Shown: positions 23,561 to 35,699 of the stretch, one piece after another
Position numbering within the stretch: the first letter of the stretch is position 1
Layout of the letters: the number at the start of each line of letters is the position of its first letter
Origin: Mesodorylaimus sp. YZB2_4
Lineage: Eukaryota; Nematoda; Enoplea; Dorylaimida; Dorylaimidae
Direction: 5' to 3'
NCBI GenBank assembly: GCA_030248295.1
Contig: JASANH010001395.1
Span: 1-64,000 of the forward strand
Length of the DNA stretch: 64,000 bases
Position numbers and translations under genes: made by a program
Notes under the pieces: model-generated
What the model was told of the DNA's origin: nothing
Databases searched by the model: none
What the model saw: the letters and a program-made list of their open reading frames with translations, nothing else

Positions 23561-24234
23561 AGCTCGACAAGATGCCATCTCCTTCGAAGACAAATCGTCG
23601 CCGCCTCAGTTCTCTACGGGACTTCCAATCATATTAGCTGGCAAGCAGTCATGATATGATAAGCGCGGCTGTGAGGGATGGGTTGGGATCCCAATCCTGA
23701 TCCTGACATTGAGGCATGGGGATTCTGCATATAATTATGATATGCATAAGCATGGCAGGTGCACTCTGATCCATCATATCTGCCATGAAGCAGTAGCGAT
23801 GAAGAGGCAACAGCAACATCAGCTCAAATCGATAATGATAGCAACACTGATTTTACTTAGCCTAGGCTGACCTTGCTGGACGCGTATCGAAACTGCGAAT
23901 GTACCGTATTTCCTCCAAATCCTCCCCCCTCTGGTTATTCTCCCCCCTCTGGAAATCCTCTCCCCTCTGTTATTCTACCCCGTCTGGGACCCATTTGAAA
24001 AAATTTCTTCGCGGGGAGAATTTCGAGGAAATGCGGTACTCATCAATTTCAGCTTATTTGTTATAACTCAAACTCGACCTGATAAAAACCTGGATGACTA
24101 AAGTGTGCTTTGGTCTGGAGAATAGACTCATCTCCTTCGTGCGTGCAAACTGTTCGACCTTAAACAAAAAATCCCGATCCCGATCGGGCTTGCCCTGATC
24201 TCGATCCCGGAAAAAGGTGATACCGACCCATCCC

Positions 24235-24500
24235 TAGAGGTGACCCTAGTGGGGGCACCTTAACACGAGGGCATACTGGGTGAGAAGGGGCTTGGGCTTA
24301 TCGTTAGCTTGCTTATGGACCATCTCGATTGGTGTTTGAAGACAGTTTCCCAATTCTCTGCCCCTTCGGGTGGGCGTCCGCCGTTTGACAGTAACGTGGT
24401 GTCGCCCGGAGCCAGGTGTCCAAAGCCAACGACAAGCTACTAAACTGCCGTTCTCCGTCGGAATAGAACCTCGGCCTCCCAGTCACGGTTGCGGGCCAGA
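24235..24500 (-). repeat. tRNA-related SINE-like repeat, copy 1
   Basis: Matches 27990-28215 nearly throughout (ACTGGGTGAGAAGGGGCT, GGGTGGGCGTCCG, GAGCCAGGTGTCCAAAGCCA, AGCTACTAAACTGCCGT, GGAATAGAACCTCGGCCTCC). On the minus strand it begins GGAGGCCGAGGTTCTATTCC, where GGTTCTATTCC matches a Pol III B box. This supports a SINE with a worn tRNA-like head, but the A box is not clear. Confidence 0.55.
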
Positions 24501-24699
24501 AAGGCGGATCAACGCCTAAATCAGCTTGGCCATCGCCTTCCAACTTTTCCCTTTCGGATCAGATGCCATTCCAGCTGGAAATAAGAGACGATGAAGCCGA
24601 AATTGCATTATCGAGAATGAACGACCAAGGAGAAGAGAAGACAAAAAGTTTTGAAGGTTTGAACGCGCACTACTGGTGAAGATAAAAGGTGTTTTTTTG

Positions 24700-24830
24700 T
24701 CATCAAAAGTTTAAAAATTTGCTGCGGTCGACCATTGGCCGCTACCCCTCCCCCTTCCCCGACCGCAGCTGACCACTTTTTGCCAACCCCCTCCCCCCTA
24801 GGCTGCGGTCGACCTTTATAGATGGCCCCT
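24700..24830. repeat. Partial relative of dispersed repeat R2
   Basis: Contains TGCGGTCGACCA, CCGCAGCTGACCACTTTTTGCC and GGTCGACCTTTATAGATGGCCCC, words shared with the R2 copies at 23395-23560 and 28222-28345, in partly rearranged order. Confidence 0.45.
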
Positions 24831-25284
24831 CTTCATAATGGTTCGTAGAGCTTCGGATAATGCCTACACTGGCTTTTATTTATTGATACAAGCTCCTTGA
24901 AGAAGTAGATCCGCTAAAACAAAGGGAACCACATGGAAGATGCATGGATCCGCATGGAAGGCGTGGAAAACAGGGTTCCATGTGGTAACCAGATGGATCC
25001 GCCATGGAGCCTCGTGGCAAGAGGAATCTGGGAGGCTTTACTTTTTTACCCTTGATTTTTGTGTGAACTAGACGGTCCATTCGTGGTGACACTGACGCAA
25101 GAGTGCTTCTTGTTCGCACTCGATTTTCACTGGATCATCCCAACAAAACGTTTTTTTGAAAGTGCTTCGGCGATATCGGCCATAACTCACTGATCTTTCA
25201 TCTCCACAACGACACACCACCAAAGACAGGAAAACCAAAACCCCCAACCAACCCAACCCCCAGACCCCCCCCCACCCCCAAAAA

Positions 25285-25666
25285 GAAATTCGACCTGAAA
25301 TCGTCCTAATAAAAGGAAAGGAAGTAGCGGTCACGTAGTGTCTGCAGTACGTACCTTTTGAATTTCCCGCCTCACGTGCTGCTTATGACAAGAATGCGGT
25401 TTGGGCTGCTTACTTTGGAAATCGCAAAAAAAATTGTAACTTCTTTCCTTGCACGAAAAACAGATTTTCAAGTACAAACTCGGATCGACACATCGTGAAA
25501 AGTGAAAAAGCTTGACTATCTTCCTGCGATTTCCAATGTAAGCCGCCCAAACCGCACTCTTGTCATAAGCAGCACGTGGGGCGGGAAATTCAAAAGGTAC
25601 GTACTTCAGACACTACGTGACCGCTACTTCCTTTCCTTTTATTAGGACGATTTCAGGTCGAATTTC
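25285..25666. mobile_element. 382-bp element with near-perfect 145-150-bp terminal inverted repeats
   Basis: Left arm 25285-25433 (begins GAAATTCGACCTGAAATCGT) is inverted at about 25520-25666, with roughly 90 bp between the arms. The arms include GGAAAGGAAGTAGCGGTCAC, CACGTGCTGCTTATGACAAG and their complements, with few mismatches. High arm identity suggests recent insertion or gene conversion between arms. No ORF. It fits a foldback-type MITE; target duplications could not be defined. Confidence 0.75.
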
Positions 25667-27989
25667 AACCGGGAAAAACCCAATCGATAGCATTTTTTGA
25701 GCTATATCCGAAAAAAAATGTCTGGTCACATGATCTGTCTCGCAAAATTTTCAAAAATGGAATTTTCTAAAAATTCCTCAAAATCGGGCGCAGTTTTTCG
25801 CATATTTGGATATCAAATGTAAAGCTAGAGTACAGACGATGGGGGTCATGCTGAAATCCAGATAGATAGGGCCTATTTTAGACAGGTCAAACCCCGTCTC
25901 CCAGCTAGCATAAGCGAACAAAGGGTATAAAAGTCGTTAATTTGGAGGGTACCTCCAACTTCAGTAAGGAGACAGAGAGGTTGAGAAACACTCGCAAGCC
26001 TCTTCTGAATTCGCTGTTGAGGTTATGGACTTTGGCTTCGTGTTCCCTCTGCTTCAGGGTTTTTTGCACAAAAGACCGAACACATCAGAAAGATTTCCAA
26101 AAATTTGCAGGACATCGGGCGCACCTCCGCTGAGTAGTAGGCCAGATATTTTGCTCAGAGGTTTCGTTTGCACCACAAGAAATTAAAATGATTGGCTATG
26201 ACAAGTTCAAATCGTAACGGCTGCAATGGTCGCGTGTGAGCTGTTCAAGTCTTGAATGCGGGAAGAGTAGTTACTTGAATGAAGAAAAGTAGTGATTTTT
26301 CTCGTCAAGTGCGAAATTCTTTTTAAAGGAAAACTGAATCAGTCTTTTTAATTCAGGTAACTGAATCTTTTGAGATAAAGTTAACTGCAACTGAAACTGG
26401 AAATATTCAGAGCTGAAACTGAACTAAATCTTTTTCCAAAACTGTATCAACGCTTCTTCTGACGGACTTCTGATGAAGTTGGCTGGAGTTCGCTGACCTG
26501 CAGTCCCAGCCGCTACTCACTCAAGAAAGCTTTCCCAACGTGGTATGGCAGAAATTGGTGAACGCGGCGGCAATGAGTGCCCGTCTTCTTCGCAATCAAC
26601 GCTGCCAAGGCGGTTGTACGACTTTTAGACGATTGCGCGTGGACTCCTACTCACGATTAGACATATACGCTGTTGGCAATATATTTTCTCAAAGACAAAA
26701 TCCATGTCCTGCTTGCTATGCCCGCTTTCAAATTTAAAAAAACGCGGGAATAAATTGAGTTCAAATTTCGTGGACCTTTATTGCCAGCCCTGTTCCTTCC
26801 CATCCAGGTTAGACTACATAGCTGGCAATGTGTGCAAACAGAGGGACAGGAAAAGGCATAAAACATGATGGTGCAGGTGGCTGCGTCTTCGTTAGTCGTC
26901 ATGCAAATCCACAGCAAAATGTTGCAGGGAATAGCGGATCTTACTTGTCTGTGATCCGTTTGATGATTTAGTGATTAATCCACTCGAGGACTGAAGTGTC
27001 TGAACAATTATGAAACTGATATAATATAGCATCCCAATCCTAATAAGCATAAAAACCATGAAACAATCAAAGGTGGTGCAGGCTGGTCTGGCTAAAAAAA
27101 GTACCTAATCAAGAAATCTTCTGCTGGCTTCTCACATACACTCCTGGCTTTAGGGTCGACGAGTAGACCATGACAACTAGCATAATTTAAGTCACCGGCC
27201 ACGCCCCGTGCTATTTATTGGACCCTGAGTAATACTGCGTGCGCATAAATCTGATTGTTCATGGCAGATCTTGCACTATTTGTTTGATGCCTTCGGTAAA
27301 TAATCAAGCAGTTTGCGTCGAATAAGCCTGTCTAGAAATCATAGAATGCGTAGGTAATGCAATTGCTCTGTCTTTCCTCCAACATATGTTTTGTCCCGCT
27401 GACATGGGCAGTGGTGAAGGTTTGGCGCCAAATGTGCGCTGTCTGCTGCTGATTAGCATGGAGACTGTGACCTCATTCAAATCTGCCCCCTCCACCCAAG
27501 ACAGAGAGCATTGTTCTAATCGTAAGTACATTCTTTCGACCCAGACATTGCCGCCCTATTATTTGATCTTGGCGATGCTCGCGCGATGTTCGCGGGGCAT
27601 AGGCGATGTGTAGAGAGCTGACCTTCGACACCAGTCGACCTTCTGTTCTGTTTCTGGTTCGCACTAGTCTTTGCTGGGCTGACATAAATAGGCGCTTCGA
27701 TTCGGGCACGCTTCCTTTTGGTGTTTATTGTACATACTTTACTGTATTAGACTGTATATCAGTAAGTTATCATTTGGAAAAGTTCTGTGAATTTATTTTT
27801 ATTAGTACTTTATCAGTTCTTTGAACAAAGCGAAGGGACAGAGGCACCCCTACCTGGCTTTGTCATAATAGAAGAGGTCGAGTGTCCCCCTGGCTCTGTC
27901 TGATCCATGATCCCCACGCCTTAGACGATTAATTTTGATGGACTAGGTGGCTGCCGTCACAACCATTTGACTACTCCAGCAGCAGGAGA
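25667..27989. other. No gene seen
   Basis: Short ORFs without domains or splice context. No clear promoter or repeat structure. Confidence 0.35.
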
Positions 27990-28215
27990 AGCCATCTCTG
28001 TAGGGGGCTCCTACTGGGTGAGAAGGGGCTCAGGCTTAGCTCAGGGACCTTCCCGACTGGTGTTCGAGGACAGTTTCACATTAACTGCTCCTTGGGTGGG
28101 CGTCCGTCATTTGTCAGCAGCAGGGGTGTCGCCCAGAGCCAGGTGTCCAAAGCCAGCGACGAGCTACTAAACTGCCGTCGTCTGCCGGAATAGAACCTCG
28201 GCCTCCCAGTCAGGT
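27990..28215 (-). repeat. tRNA-related SINE-like repeat, copy 2
   Basis: Second copy of the repeat at 24235-24500, same orientation, again ending (plus strand) GGAATAGAACCTCGGCCTCC, the complement of a B-box-like GGTTCTATTCC. It abuts repeat R2 at 28222, whose relatives also lie near the first copy. Confidence 0.55.
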
Positions 28216-28221
28216 TCAGCT

Positions 28222-28345
28222 TAAGAAAGCATAAGATGAAATTTTTCACAAAACCGCCTTGGGAAAGGGGTATGGCTGAAGTGGTCGACAACATCTGAGG
28301 GGGCTCGCGAGAAGTGGTCGGCGTGCGGTCAGGTCGACCTTTATG
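28222..28345 (-). repeat. Dispersed repeat R2, second copy
   Basis: Inverse of the 23395-23560 block; ends GGTCGACCTTTATGGATGGCCCC. Compact copy lacking about 40 bp of the middle. Confidence 0.6.
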
Positions 28346-31300
28346 GATGGCCCCCGAAGCAATATTGAACAACGCGAATAGCAGTGGGTCGAAGAGCGAG
28401 CAAAAATTGGCCAGCATCGATTGTAGACGATTGCCGTCAAAACATGGCTCAAAGCTCTTCAAAACGCGCTGGCCAAGGTGACAGCAAACACTCAGGGTAA
28501 GCAGTCCGATGTTCGTACGTCTGCTGTCAACAACCAAGTTCTGCTGTCATTATCGTTTGGCCGTCACATTCCCGATGCCAGAGCCAACGCCCCACCTCAG
28601 TCCCAGGAGCGATTCGACCCCCTTGACGCCCCCCCCCCCCGTCAAAGTGGTAACCAGTGACTGGTTTTCATGGTCCCAATTCGAGTGGTACGACAATCCA
28701 TTTTTGGCGGAAAATGCTCTCGATGACACCGAACCGCTCCGGTAAGCAGTCTCAACAGCAGCATACGCCCGTGCACAAGACGATCTTGGTCCCGACTTTA
28801 GTCCAGAATCTAATTTGATGCAAGTTTTGATGGACAAGATCACGACGACCTACGCAACGTCTTTTACTTATCAATTCCTCTTCACATCAGGTAACTGCAC
28901 ATCACACGCCAGCCATTCGTGCACGACGTTCCTTCCCTAAGGATGGGCTCATAGCTCCTGTACGTCCTAGACCGAGTATGGGACTCAACCTAGGCGAGGC
29001 CTAATCAGACTCACAGAAAAAGAAAGGTACCGACATCGTGCGGACTCTCTGTGATTCTCGTCTCAAAAGAAGACTCGACTGCTCACGCCGGCTGCACGAC
29101 TCACTCTACCAAGAGCGAGGCAACCGCCATCCACTCTTCAACTCCATCCACACTCGCTCATCCTCACGCACACCCGCTCACTAGCAGACAACATTGATTC
29201 GCAGGACAATTATGGTGGCAGATACAAATCAAAAGGACAACACAACCTGACTACAGACGCCTGTACAAAGATCTGGGTCCTCCCGACAACGAGCAGAGTC
29301 CATGTCCGGATCCAATCCGAAACAATCGACAGTGGGTGCGAGGAATCAACAAAAGCACATCCAGTTAGTTCAATTCGACGTCAGTCTGACTGTGAGGAAC
29401 TGAGAAATCGTCAGTCAGCAGATGATACCAAGCTCAGACCAGATGTGCTGTCGACGCGCAGTCACTAGGAGGCACTAGCAACCTGATTATTATTTTTCTA
29501 TTGAAAAGCACTCCTTGAATATGTGCTCGGTGAATATGTCCCGGTGATATCCCTTGTTTATGGCTTAGAAATCATTCTAAATGACTACTAAGCTTGGAAT
29601 AGCTACGATCACGTCGGGGTCAGCTGTTCGCCAAGTTACAAGTCCACCTGACTCGTGCTTCACCAAAACAAGCCCTCGGCATCTCCGATTGTTAAGAAGT
29701 GGTCTAAAGTAAAGTTTTCTCTCAAGTTGTCCAAAAGACCACAGACTTGTAACCTGCGAGCGATTTTCTACGAGTCAGAACGAGGTTCGTTGGCCTTTGC
29801 AGGGCCCCTTTTGTATTGGTCTGCGAGTTGTTTGATTGGAACTTGCACCTCCTCGTCCTCCGGCTTGTGAATATGGGAGACCAGCATTTGTTTGTTCGAG
29901 GAACGGGGCTCATACAATGTCAAACTTCGTTCAGACGTGAGATTATTCTCAGGTTGAGGATTTGTTTTTGAAGGAATCCAAACAAGCGAATTCGAAATTG
30001 TGGTCATATTCATAGTGTTTTAATCAACTGCTCCATACGATAAGTTGTATCGGGTTTTTCTGGAGATCTTTCTGAAAATGGCGTGGGTCTAACGGAAATT
30101 AGAAGGCTATACGAGGGATTTTTGTCATGATCAGGGGCATAGCTATGGTCGCCGCGACAGGTTTCCGGGCCAATGGCGTGGCCAATGATGTGAGATGAGG
30201 CAGCCGAGATTGGTCTGTTCGCACAAGGAAAACTGGATATCATATACCATGCTGCCTTATCACCTTCAGTAAGCTGTACTCTGATGCCTAAATTACAGCC
30301 TGACTGGCACTTATTATCCTGATTCAATCATGTCAATCCGTCAGGCCACATTTACGATAGCTGGTCGACGGAGGGCAATCGCGTATTCCCTGCACAATAC
30401 CAAACCAGCAGCGAGGACGACTGGCGATTTGGTCGAACGAGTGCAGTCTCCGCCTGCCCGCACGACCATCCCTTTTGTCATTGGTCGAGCCTGCTGTAAG
30501 CGAGCAGCGCCCAGCGAACGATGCTTATGCACGTGGCTACGCGAGTTGGGCGGCATGGTTCAAGCACTCGTAGCTCCTCTAAATGGGGTCTCAAAAAAGG
30601 TTCGATGACCATACTCAGGTACCAGCCCCCCGATCAGAAGAGAGTCTCATCGACGAATGAAACGTGGCTGGCTCAACTTTGATCTGTTCCACATTTTCCA
30701 TTTCTTCTACACGCCTTCTTTTTGTATTCATCGCCAATTGTAAGTTCGGAAAATTATTGTATCCCAAGACCTGCAAAATAAGTCGTCAGCCTCGTTCAAC
30801 CAACGCCCCTTCATGGTCCGTCTGTACAGTGGGATGGTGGAATATCGTAGGCGCGCCTGCATACATGACTCACGATTAGAGTCAGCCATGGTCAAAATGC
30901 CAACAGCAGCGTAATCGACAACGAAATGCTCGGGTTACACGCTCACATTGCCACTATCCGAAAGCGAGCAGAGCCAAAGGGTCGCACATGTAAGAAACAA
31001 CCACATGCAAAAAGGGCCTCACCTAGTGCACAAAGTGTAATGGCTAACACGAGGATCAGTAAGCAGAAAACTGGGCGCAAGCAAAGCTTATACTCTGATG
31101 ACTGCGACACACTTGGATTGTCCAGAATCGACTCGCGAACCATCACTCTAGAATTCACACAGAGGTGCCGCAAATGGAATTGAGTCGTCGCGATGCAAAA
31201 GTCACCTCGAGGCGATGTGTTGACTGCAGCTTGGTGCTGATAGGCGCCATTCCATCGATCGGAGTTGGAGCCCATATCGCGTACTCCACCAAACCCTCAT

Positions 31301-32739
31301 CCTCCCGAGGAGCTGGCTACTCCGCGTGAGACGTTAGCTTCTTGTCTCGCAATGTACGCAGATGCCAGCATCACGGATCCACAATACAACGTCCTCACTA
31401 TTCATAAGACCCTGAATGCGTATACCCGAAATCGGCCTTGAGGTTTTGAGGTTCCGGATTTCCCAGAATGCATTTCTTTCAGACCAGGACTTACCAAACC
31501 AGTCGCTCTCGGCCTCTGGTTGACATACAGTAACGGTAAATACAGGTTTCTCAGCAAGGATAGGCTGTACTGTGCGTGCTGGTTGTTGTTGACCTTGCAT
31601 TTCTCGGCCAGTCGGTCGATCTTATCTATGATTCCCATGGACGAATAGGCGCATGCAGCATCTGTAGTATCCAAGCGGAGGAGGCACTAGCTGGCTTTCA
31701 ACTCGGCGCAGCTCGAGTTCATAAGAATTTCTGTGACCATCCGCCATGCCTTCTTCAGGATGTCACAATCAGCACGCCACTACGGACAATGTTGACGGTA
31801 TTGGATAATTCAGTCCGCTCTGATGCGCCAGGAGATTTCGGACTGCGTCCATTGCTGATCGAACGAGTTTTGATTCATAACAGCATCTCACTCAATATCG
31901 ACTAAATATGTGTTGTGTTTTAGGTTAAAAAAATGTTAGGATTGAGTTTGGGTCAAACTGTCAGACCTGGGCACCCAGCATAATTCGTCGCCTACTGACA
32001 CCATTTTCGGTGACTTTTGTTTCAAGTAAGGGCCGCGTGCTCCCAGGTTGGGTTCACACTGCACTGCACAAACTCAGCACATACTTAATCAATCGCAGAG
32101 CACTATCAGCGCACACAAATTGACAATCATATGTTACCCAGGCGGGAATCGAGCCCTCCCTGCCCAGCGTGCGGGGCAGACGCCTCTCCTGTGCGGCCTA
32201 ATCATGTGGGGCGTGAGATTATTACATCATTCGCCCTGCATGAGACTGATGGAAGCAACAAAAAGTTTTGAACCGGTAACCGGAACCGGAAGTTCTGATA
32301 GACATGCCGGAGAACAGCTGCATTGATTGCGCAACGGGTCGAGAGGTCAGATTGTGTGTAGACGACTGCCAATCGATACTCTGCACAGAGCCGGCAGCTG
32401 GGTGTGCGACCCGTCAGGGTGACCTTCCAGCTATGTACTAGGCCGGAAGACTTGGCAGGCTGACCTGGGTTTTTGGCGTCCAGTCACTCCCTCCAGTAAT
32501 AGGGACCCAGTCGTATTACAATGAGGTTGCAGAAAAGGCCCTGTGATCGATTCAGTGCAGTCATGACTCCAAAGAGATGGAACCCAGGCCTTTTGGAGAA
32601 AACAATTGGGTTATTTGGTTGGTGCGCACAGCCCCTGTTGCCGTCGTCGAAGGGAAGCCTGACGAGGACTGCAGCTGGGCGCAAGTAGGCTGGGTGGCAC
32701 GACACGGTTTACTGTATCAGAGCGTGTATACAATGCGGG
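28346..32739. other. Gene-poor stretch
   Basis: No coding sequence I can support. A minus-strand open stretch at 30010-30327 looks protein-like in composition but has no ATG, domain or exon boundary I trust. A tRNA-like repeat lies at about 32138-32215. Confidence 0.35.
32138..32215 (-). repeat. tRNA-like repeat, family B
   Basis: On the minus strand GGCGTCTGCCCCGCACGCTG followed by GGGCTCGATTCCCGCCTGGG. It matches the tRNA-like units at 39886-39958 and 63517-63597 in the anticodon-arm and B-box regions. The D arm is less well preserved. Confidence 0.55.
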
Positions 32740-34169
32740 TCACAGGTCGGTGGGCGAGTCGGGTGTGGCCAGCTTAATCTCGGGCACGACTGGCTTCTTC
32801 TCAGTGGCTTTCTCCTTCCTGCTCATTCGTCGCATCAGGCTTTCTCTGAGGTTTGCGCTGGTCAGCGCGTTCCTTCGTTGTCTTCGCTGCTTGCCAGTCT
32901 GCGCCACGAGATCGCGGGCGTTCACCGAGCCCGTAATGTTCAAACAAGAGGGTCGTCGGGGGTCGTCCGGGACGCCCGACCCGTTCTGCTCGCACTTCTT
33001 CTCGTCCGGGTTGAGCAGTTGCAGATTCCAGAGGCCATCGTCGGATGGCGGGGGCCCGCCCGAGTCGTCGCCGAGCTGGACGAGCAGTGGGGGCTTGTCG
33101 GCCACGGGTCGTTGCTCGCCGCATATGATGACCAGTCGGTAGACCTGCACCCACATGATCAGGCTGTTCTTGCATATGAAGAAGAACATGGTGTAGGACA
33201 TGACGCTCTGCCAGAATATCAGGTATATGCGCAGCACCCAGAAGGGCAGGTCCTGCAGCAGGATGGTGGACAGGATGCCCCACACTCGCACGTCCAACAC
33301 CTTGTCGACCAGCACGCGCCACTTGGCGGGCTGCTCGCACTCGACAGGCGGCCCCGACTCGCCTCCGTCCGGCGAGACTAGCGGGTCGCCTCCCTGGCCC
33401 GAGAAGCAGAAGCGGGCCTTCTGACTCTTGACCGTGGTGATGACGAAGGGGAACTGGACGAGACTGACGGTCCAGAAGGCCAGCACCATCACGCTCAGTC
33501 GCAGGTTCATTCGCACCTCTCGTTCCTGGAATAGGTTGAATAGTTCGACGATGTCGGCCGAGATGGCCAGGTAAGCCAGCAGCAGCTGCGACAACTCGTC
33601 GCGCGTGATGCGTCCTTTGGGCAGCAACCAGCGGCCGAGAATGAGCACGACGAGCAAGGACTGCTCGACCACCTGCAGCCACATCTGTCCCGGCAGATGG
33701 GGCAGTTCGAACTGCAACGAGACTCGGTTGGTGGGGGGCGGGGTCGGGTGGGGAGGGGACTCACCATGACGTAGCCTATCCACTTCAGGTCCACGACCAG
33801 GCTGGTGGCGTTGGCCGAGGTGGTGATGTTGTTCACTGCCCGCCACGTGGTCTTCAGTTCGAGCAGCCAAATCGGGGGCACCGAGCCGCACAGGAATATG
33901 AACACGGACGGGCAGAACCTGAAACGCGAGGGTTGCAGGGCGGGCCTGGCGCCTACCACCTCAGCCTACCACTTGTACTCGTCGCCGTGCCTGAGCAGGA
34001 TGGTCACCGCGCCCTCCACGAACAGCAGGATGGGCGAGGCGGCGAAGGCCCAGTAGTAGGTTTTCCTGCTTTCGGCGTACAGAATCCAAATGGAGACCAG
34101 GCTATGCAGGGCGAATAGGAATCGAGCGATCAACGCCCTCGTCACTTTGAAGGCAATAAAACGGGGCAT
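32740..34169 (-). CDS. TMEM26: TMEM26 family multi-pass membrane protein
   Basis: Three exons (34169-33970, 33918-33765, 33711-32740) join to 441 codons in frame, with GT-AG introns of 51 and 53 nt. The protein starts MPRFIAFKVTRALIARFLFA and carries the family's hallmark segments: FCPSVFIFLCGSVPPIWLLE in exon 2, LILGRWLLPKGRITRDELSQ followed by LLLAYLAISADIVELFN, then SLVQFPF and the late hydrophobic pair ending VQVYRLVI. About eight membrane segments are visible. Human TMEM26 is 368 aa; this one has a longer polar cytosolic tail rich in Arg, Ser and Pro. It is a plasma-membrane or endomembrane protein of unknown molecular activity. An upstream GTG-initiated extension of the frame is ignored in favour of the first ATG. 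Confidence 0.9.
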
Positions 34170-34630
34170 CGTGGTCGGCCAACACTGCGCGCCGTCCGAC
34201 CGCCTAATTCGCTTATGCCGTTTGGCGGTCACAAATTGTTCGTACGCGCAAATGGGGCCTACTGCCGACTCGTCTAGCTCGAAACGGCTCGTGTGCTAGC
34301 TTGGAAACGGCTGCACTTGATTACGAAAGGCACCGTCTTCTTCCACGGGGCGACTAAGAAAAAATTCCAGGAGCGAAAAGAGAGCAGCTGACGAGGGAGG
34401 AACAATTTGGCTCGTCAACAAGCCTGCACATTTCTCACTTTAAAACTAGAATGTTTTTCGAATACTCTTATCAAGCCATTCAGTCTGACGCCCTCGCGCC
34501 GGGTCGAAGGTCCCTCGCCTCGCTCAATGCAGTGCAGTCCCTGTTACTGGGGGGAGTCTTTCGGCATAGTCCATGCTTGAAACATGATCCCGACGGGTGA
34601 CGGCTCCGTGCAATGGGGATTGTCACTCCA
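34170..34630. other. Upstream region of TMEM26, no gene
   Basis: No ORF with support. It probably holds the TMEM26 promoter; no TATA box is obvious. Confidence 0.3.
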
Positions 34631-34632
34631 GA

Positions 34633-35060
34633 ACAGTATACACAGCACAGCACACAGCCAGCCATCATCACTGGTGTAACCTGCGCAGTCAGGCAATGGG
34701 AGATAGTCGAGACCGAAGCCTGAAACATCAACCAGAGGCTGACGTCTGCCAGCCAGGGGAGGTATCGATTCCTCCCGACCACCAGCAGCCTCTACAATAG
34801 TATACATAGGACAGGACACAGTCAGCCATCATCACCCAGGCGGCGGGAGACTACACCTGCCTGAAACATCAACTGCACAGGTCGACATCTGCAAGCCAGG
34901 GGAGACTCTAGCACAGTATACATAGCGCAGGACACAGTCAGCCATCATCACTGGTGTAACCTGGGCAGCCAGGCGGCGGGAGACTACACCTGCCTGAAAC
35001 ATCAACTGCACAGGTCGACATCTGCAAGCCAGGGGAGACTCTAGCACAGTATACAAAGTC
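34633..35060. repeat. Tandem repeat, 118-165-bp units anchored on AGTATAC
   Basis: AGTATACA recurs at 34635, 34799, 34915 and 35049. The last full unit (34915-35048) is nearly identical to the one before for about 115 bp (CAGTCAGCCATCATCACT, GGCGGGAGACTACACCTGCC, GGTCGACATCTGCAAGCCAG). The first unit is more diverged and longer. The array ends inside the last codons of the bZIP gene (35062). Confidence 0.85.
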
Positions 35061-35061
35061 A

Positions 35062-35538
35062 TCACTGGCAATCACCGAACCCCCCATTATCGTAGGTGGC
35101 CAGGAATTCGTAGTCGCAGGCGGCAGTGAGACCAGAATAGTCCGTCTGGGGAGGCTTGGTCGGCCTGGCCAGAGTGCACACCGACTGGTGCAGGTCGAGT
35201 ACGAACTGCAGTTCTTCCTTCTCCTTGCTCAGCTCGTCGATGCGGGATCGCAGCTCGTTTTGCGTGCGCTTTAGCTGGTCCACTTGCTGAAAAGGATCGA
35301 ATGAGCGACAGACTCGCGCGTGGACTCGACTCACCTGACTCAAGGCTTCGATCGTGTCGACCCTTCGTTTTCGACACTTTGCAGCCGCCATTCGATTCCT
35401 TTCTCGACGTTTCTCAATCTTTTGTTGTTGGTCCTCACTCAGCGAGTCGTCGCTGTCCAGTTCCCTCGGCCGTCGACCCCCTTTCCTGACCGGTCGTTGG
35501 TTCGGGTTGGTGTAGGACGAAGATGAGTAACGGGGCAT
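35062..35538 (-). CDS. FOS/ATF3-like bZIP transcription factor, 142 aa
   Basis: Two exons (35538-35335 and 35286-35062, 48-nt intron) give 142 codons. After a Ser/Tyr-rich start and an acidic SDDSLSED stretch comes the basic region EKRRERNRMAAAKCRKRRVD, with the N-x2-A-A-x2-C-R signature of AP-1/ATF proteins. It is followed by a leucine zipper across the intron (EALSQ / QVDQLKRTQNEL) ending in KEKEELQFVLDLHQSVC, which closely resembles the FOS and ATF3 zipper end (EKEKLEFILAAHRPxC). It should act in the nucleus as an AP-1/ATF dimer partner. At 142 aa it is short like ATF3 (181) and JDP2 rather than FOS (380). The stop codon lies at the edge of a tandem repeat. Confidence 0.85.
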   Translation of the reverse strand: MPRYSSSSYTNPNQRPVRKGGRRPRELDSDDSLSEDQQQKIEKRRERNRMAAAKCRKRRVDTIEALSQVSRVHARVCRSFDPFQQVDQLKRTQNELRSRIDELSKEKEELQFVLDLHQSVCTLARPTKPPQTDYSGLTAACDYEFLATYDNGGFGDCQ

Positions 35539-35598
35539 CCTCGCTTGTTGCGCAAATATGAAACTAGAAAAAGCTGGATAAATTTGCAAAAACAGGAA

Positions 35599-35678
35599 CC
35601 CTGAGCGGGAATCGAACTCGCGCCTCATCGCTAACTACTCAATGCCTGGTTTGTGGCCCAGACCACTTTCGCAATCCA
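35599..35678 (-). repeat. tRNA-like repeat, family A single arm
   Basis: Minus strand contains GAGTTCGATTCCCGCTCAGG, the same T-arm/B-box plus CTCAGGG tail as the foldback elements at 40495-40925, with an A-box-like GTGGTCTGGGCC about 50 bp upstream. It sits just upstream of the bZIP start codon. Confidence 0.5.
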
Positions 35679-35699
35679 TGTCTCACTGATTCAGGATAG

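Noticed and set aside
30010-30327. 105-codon minus-strand open frame with protein-like composition
   Set aside because: No ATG start, domain, convincing splice sites or promoter; kept out of the gene list.
32801-33682. 293-codon open frame overlapping TMEM26 in another frame
   Set aside because: GC-rich shadow; the TMEM26 frame has family motifs and correct splice phases.
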